From NCBI GenBank assembly GCA_905181745.1, contig CAJIYV010000157.1:1-17953 (forward strand): a stretch of 17,953 nucleotides of DNA, written 5' to 3'. Numbering within the stretch: position 1 is the stretch's first letter; the number at the start of each line of letters is the position of its first letter. Below are positions 15,684 to 17,953 of the stretch, piece by piece. The notes under the pieces were generated by a model. That model was not told the origin of the DNA, searched no databases, and saw nothing but the letters and a program-made list of their open reading frames with translations. This DNA is from an uncultured Actinomycetes bacterium (lineage in GTDB: Bacteria; Actinomycetota; Actinomycetes; S36-B12). Position numbers and translations under genes: made by a program.

Positions 15684-15717
15684 GATTATCTCACACTCGC
15701 GCGTGTCTCAACCCGCC
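15684..15717 (-). promoter_or_regulatory. Promoter block with palindrome, upstream of the pentapeptide gene
   Basis: On the minus strand GGGTTGAGACACGCGCGAGT is followed by GTGAGATAATC. TTGAGA and GATAAT resemble -35 and -10 elements with a short spacer (15 bp). Between them is the near-palindrome ACACGCGCGAGTGT (15693-15706), sharing 13 of 14 bases with the one before the mini gene. The start codon is 22 bases downstream. Confidence 0.45.
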
Positions 15718-15784
15718 AGTACAACAACAATCCGGGGTACGTCGTTCCACCTAGGACAGCGAGCAGGTACTTGTGTGCCACCTG

Positions 15785-15807
15785 TACCCAGAGGAACCAC
15801 TACACGC
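15785..15807. repeat. Partial direct repeat, copy C
   Basis: CCAGAGGAACCACTACACGC recurs almost exactly at 17068-17087 in copy B and more loosely at 14948-14964 in copy A. The surrounding 166-bp gap (15662-15827) otherwise holds the pentapeptide promoter, an AT-rich palindrome AAATAATTATTT (15808-15819), and no gene. Confidence 0.55.
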
Positions 15808-15827
15808 AAATAATTATTTAGGGTGGG

Positions 15828-16016
15828 CTACCCGCACGGGCAACGAACTGTTTCAAACATGTCTGCCCATTGATCCTCTTTTTCTTCCATATACGACAAG
15901 AGGCATCTAAGCGCTTTGGATTTGTCTGGTAGACCATATTTAGCAACGATCTGATCAAGAAGAATATCTGAATCTTCCTTTATTTCAAAGACGACTGGTG
16001 TTTTTTTTCCTGACAT
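15828..16016 (-). CDS. Small ribbon-helix-helix-like protein, 62 residues
   Basis: Starts at ATG 16016 with AAAGGAG 6 bases upstream, a better start than the longer frame to 16232, which runs into the divergent lipoprotein gene. A short N-terminal beta-strand-like stretch (KKTPVVFEIKED) is followed by ILLDQIVAKYGLPDKSKALR and then CLLSYMEEKE, the pattern strand-helix-turn-helix of CopG/Arc-like DNA-binding or antitoxin proteins. The tail ends in C-P-C-G, a possible metal-binding or redox pair. No toxin-like partner is recognised next to it. Function unknown. Confidence 0.7.
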   Translation of the reverse strand: MSGKKTPVVFEIKEDSDILLDQIVAKYGLPDKSKALRCLLSYMEEKEDQWADMFETVRCPCG

Positions 16017-16071
16017 TACGAACTCCTTTGTTTGGCCCCCAACGTAGTGGGCTTTGTATATGTGTGCAGGT

Positions 16072-16101
16072 TTGAATTCATTCTTGATTTCAATATATGC
16101 T
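16072..16101 (+). promoter_or_regulatory. Promoter of the lipoprotein pair
   Basis: TTGAAT (16072-16077) and TATGCT (16096-16101) are separated by 18 bp, a good sigma-70-type promoter. The ATG is 6 bases after the -10, so the mRNA should be leaderless. The 91-bp gap also has to hold the promoter of the divergent small gene. Confidence 0.55.
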
Positions 16102-16107
16102 GCCGTC

Positions 16108-16509
16108 ATGAAACGGGTACTCATTAGCCTCGTGGCCGTAATCGGTCTCACCCTGACGGCAGTCACGGGCTGCACATCTAGTGAGGACTCTGCGTCGACG
16201 GTGGCAATTGAAGCTAAGGACAGCACTACCAAAAAAAGTGAAGCGTCATCTTTCGATACGGATTGTGTATTGGTTTTGGGAGAGTTCGAAAGGTCGGTTC
16301 AATATCAGCAAAGTAATGGCATTGAACCCGGCTCCCAAGAATCTTTTGACGAAGCGCTTAATACGTTTGGTCGCATTTGGCCGCAGATGAATGACCCTGA
16401 CCTCAAGTCTATCTTCCGTGAATTGGCTAATGGAAGTGAAACGGATACATTTAATAACGACCCCAATTATGTTGCCTTCCAAACTATTTGTGGCCCAGTT
16501 TTGCAGTGA
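16108..16509 (+). CDS. Putative lipoprotein, copy 1
   Basis: A 133-residue predicted lipoprotein. Residues 1-20 are a signal peptide (MKRVLISLVAVIGLTLTAVT) ending in a lipobox T-A-V-T-G-C, so Cys22 would be lipidated after export. A Ser/Thr-rich linker and a small domain follow, with IWPQMNDPDLKSIFRELANG and DPNYVAFQTICG; two further cysteines (in DTDCVLV and TICG) could form a disulphide. ATG 16108 is chosen because it starts the signal peptide; the frame is open upstream to 16054. It is a tandem paralogue of the next gene. Function unknown. Confidence 0.78.
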   Translation: MKRVLISLVAVIGLTLTAVTGCTSSEDSASTVAIEAKDSTTKKSEASSFDTDCVLVLGEFERSVQYQQSNGIEPGSQESFDEALNTFGRIWPQMNDPDLKSIFRELANGSETDTFNNDPNYVAFQTICGPVLQ

Positions 16510-16559
16510 AAGACGCGAACGCCGCTTTAACAAGACGTTAATTAAAATCAGGGAAATCT

Positions 16560-16952
16560 ATGAAAAAAGCAGTAGTTTCGGTCGTTGCCGTACTCGGTTT
16601 AATCTTGACGACAATCACGGGCTGCTCATCAGGTAACGATTTTGCGTCCACAGAGACAATCGTTACCAAAAAAAATGAAGCCACAGTGCTTTCTGAAGAT
16701 TGTAAAATTGCCCAGAAAGAATTATTGAATACTTTGCGATATTTGAAGAATGCAGGATTACATGATTCTCGTGTCGCTACCAAGGGCCCAGGATATTTTA
16801 TTGAACTTAAGAAAATGGCTGCTCGAATTTGGCCTCGGATGAACGATTCCAAGCTTGAGTCAATTTTTCGCAGCTTTGTGGACGGCTGGGATGGAGAGTC
16901 AATTACCGACGACCCCAATTGGATCGCATACGAAATTATTTGTGGGGTTTAA
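16560..16952 (+). CDS. Putative lipoprotein, copy 2
   Basis: A 130-residue paralogue of the preceding protein, 50 bp downstream. The signal peptide MKKAVVSVVAVLGLILTTIT leads to the lipobox T-T-I-T-G-C. Shared core: RIWPRMNDSKLESIFRSFVDG and DPNWIAYEIICG, with the same two extra cysteines (EDCKIA and IICG). AGGGA lies 7-8 bases before the ATG, so unlike copy 1 it has a normal ribosome site, as expected for a second gene of an operon. No clear terminator follows. Function unknown. Confidence 0.78.
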   Translation: MKKAVVSVVAVLGLILTTITGCSSGNDFASTETIVTKKNEATVLSEDCKIAQKELLNTLRYLKNAGLHDSRVATKGPGYFIELKKMAARIWPRMNDSKLESIFRSFVDGWDGESITDDPNWIAYEIICGV

Positions 16953-17020
16953 TTATTCCTGTGCCACTAACGCGAGACGGTTTGCGGTAACTCCGGTGGT
17001 TAGGGAGATGGTTAACTCGA

Positions 17021-17272
17021 TGTATCTCACGCGGGTGGTTGAGTAATCAAGATCCACACATTGCACCCCAGAGGAACTACTACACGCATTGCTCATCGAG
17101 TCGTTGTCCCACTGCCGATTAATTTGACAACACAGTTGCATTCGCTTTAACTCCTCGCATCGGCTCACGTGCGACAGCAGCATCGCTGATTAGTCCAACT
17201 GGCTAATCATTTGACAATCCGTGTTAGTGACAGTCCCGTCGGGGCAGGTCGTGCTCGACCACTGAACCCCGG
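17021..17272. repeat. Diverged direct repeat, copy B
   Basis: Counterpart of 14900-15080, with about 69 additional bases (about 17090-17158) between two CGCAT pentamers. The extra piece contains GATTAATTTGACAACACAGT, itself like the GCTAATCATTTGACAATCCG further on, so the insert may be an internal partial duplication. The whole non-coding stretch 16953-17360 holds this repeat and the remnant within it. A 76-residue minus-strand frame (16953-17183) shares V-D-L-D-Y-S-x-T-R-V-R with copy A but has no recognisable start or family. Confidence 0.75.
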
Positions 17273-17300
17273 TGGCCCTGGCCAGTGGATTGAATCGAAA
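17190..17300 (-). pseudogene. C-terminal remnant of a pentapeptide-repeat gene
   Basis: The minus strand reads, after a stop codon at 17301-17303, 36 codons containing ATGVQWSSTTCPDGTVTNTD and ending QMISQLD then TAA. The core G-V-x-W-S-x-T-T-C-P-D-G-T-V-T-N-T is the same as in the mini gene at 15017-15121. No start codon, ribosome site or repeat region precedes it, so it is a decayed fragment. The mini gene stops where this one continues with QMISQLD. Confidence 0.6.
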
Positions 17301-17360
17301 CTATAAATTCCTCGCACGAAAGGTGCTCTTGCTGTGGTCGAACTCCTCTGGTAATCGGTG

Positions 17361-17953
17361 TCAGTTGTGCTGGTGTAATTCTGAATCAAGTAGTTGACCA
17401 GGTCCGGGGCCTATTCCGTCTTCGTTCACCACGTCGAACACACCCATCATTCCGTGATCTTCATGGAACAAAATATGGCAGTGGTAGACGCTACGTCCCA
17501 CGTAATCAGCAAATTTGGTACGGAACTTGATGTAGCCATTTGAGGGAACATTTTCGGTGTCTGCTTCACCGCGTGGAACGACTATCTTACGGTTGCTCAC
17601 TTGATTAGTTGCCGGATTCCAGTCACCGCGTTCTACAACAGCAAAACCGTTTATGTGAATATGAAACGGATGATCTTCCGGATGCGGTGAGCCACCCAAT
17701 GGAGATGACGCGTTTCTGACGACCCATTCCTCGGTGCTGTTTACCAAGACCCGGGGGACGTCCGCCGTGGTGAGGTTGTCGTAAAGAATTCCATCAATAT
17801 AGAAAAGTGGTTGGCCGTCAACGACATTTTGAGACAAGGTAAGCACTCGACGTTGCTTGACCGGACCGGAAAGCCAGCTTGGTTTGTCCCCAATTCCCTC
17901 GGGCAAGGTCACACTCTTTGCCGGTTCACCTTTCACTCGCACACGCATGAGTG
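17361..17953 (-). CDS. Multicopper oxidase, C-terminal part
   Basis: The frame is open to the right edge, so only the last 197 or so codons are seen. They form the third cupredoxin domain of a laccase/bilirubin-oxidase/CotA-like enzyme. The copper-binding residues are visible: HPFHIHINGF (type 1/type 3 histidines) and HCHILFHEDHGMMGVF with His-Cys-His, a fourth His and the axial Met of the type 1 site. Such enzymes oxidise phenols or metals such as Cu(I) or Mn(II) outside the membrane; the substrate is not predictable here. The stop is TGA at 17361-17363. A start-like ATG at 17948 is internal, since conserved upstream domains must lie beyond the window. Confidence 0.9.
   Translation of the reverse strand, partial: LMRVRVKGEPAKSVTLPEGIGDKPSWLSGPVKQRRVLTLSQNVVDGQPLFYIDGILYDNLTTADVPRVLVNSTEEWVVRNASSPLGGSPHPEDHPFHIHINGFAVVERGDWNPATNQVSNRKIVVPRGEADTENVPSNGYIKFRTKFADYVGRSVYHCHILFHEDHGMMGVFDVVNEDGIGPGPGQLLDSELHQHN

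Noticed and set aside
16017..16232. N-terminal extension of the small ribbon-helix-helix-like gene to a start at 16232
   Set aside because: It would cover the promoter and first 125 bases of the lipoprotein gene on the other strand, and a strong ribosome site precedes the internal ATG at 16016.

Overview
The window looks like chromosomal DNA of an actinobacterium of moderate G+C. The signs are the two-gene CrtYc/CrtYd lycopene cyclase, a PASTA-domain Ser/Thr kinase close to a GGPP synthase (compare pknL and idsA2 in mycobacteria), the start of a SAV_6107-type HEPN gene, a textbook actinobacterial LexA box, and several genes whose -10 element lies so close to the start codon that the mRNA is probably leaderless. 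A pigmented planktonic freshwater actinobacterium (Nanopelagicales or a similar group) would fit, but that is inference. No rhodopsin, blh, rRNA, tRNA, CRISPR array or transposase is visible.

Layout. 1-2728: the start of a HEPN-like gene (minus strand), a structured intergenic region with a LexA box, a TetR-YbaK gene pair, a GNAT acetyltransferase and a convergent SRPBCC protein. 2853-12284: a carotenoid cluster in three transcription units. Unit 1 (plus) is cruF, a family 2 glycosyltransferase and a CrtD-like desaturase, all overlapping. Unit 2 (plus) is crtE-crtI-crtB. Unit 3 (minus) is crtYc-crtYd, meeting crtB tail to tail. A CPA1-type K+(Na+)/H+ antiporter on the minus strand sits between units 1 and 2. 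12316-14810: a stand-alone NadR-like kinase and a PknB/PknL-like kinase with four PASTA domains. 14811-17360: an accessory region with a pentapeptide-repeat gene, two decayed or miniaturised relatives of it, diverged direct repeats, a 62-residue ribbon-helix-helix-like protein and two tandem lipoprotein paralogues. 17361-17953: the C-terminal part of a multicopper oxidase, cut by the window edge.

How the genes work together. CrtE makes GGPP, CrtB makes phytoene, CrtI desaturates it to lycopene, and CrtYc/CrtYd forms a beta ring at one or both ends. CruF would hydrate an open psi end, the CrtD-like enzyme would add a 3',4' double bond, and the glycosyltransferase would attach a sugar. The predicted product is a C40, probably monocyclic, hydroxylated and glycosylated carotenoid resembling myxol or phleixanthophyll glycosides. 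No C50 elongase (CrtEb/LbtBC type) or ketolase is seen in the window.
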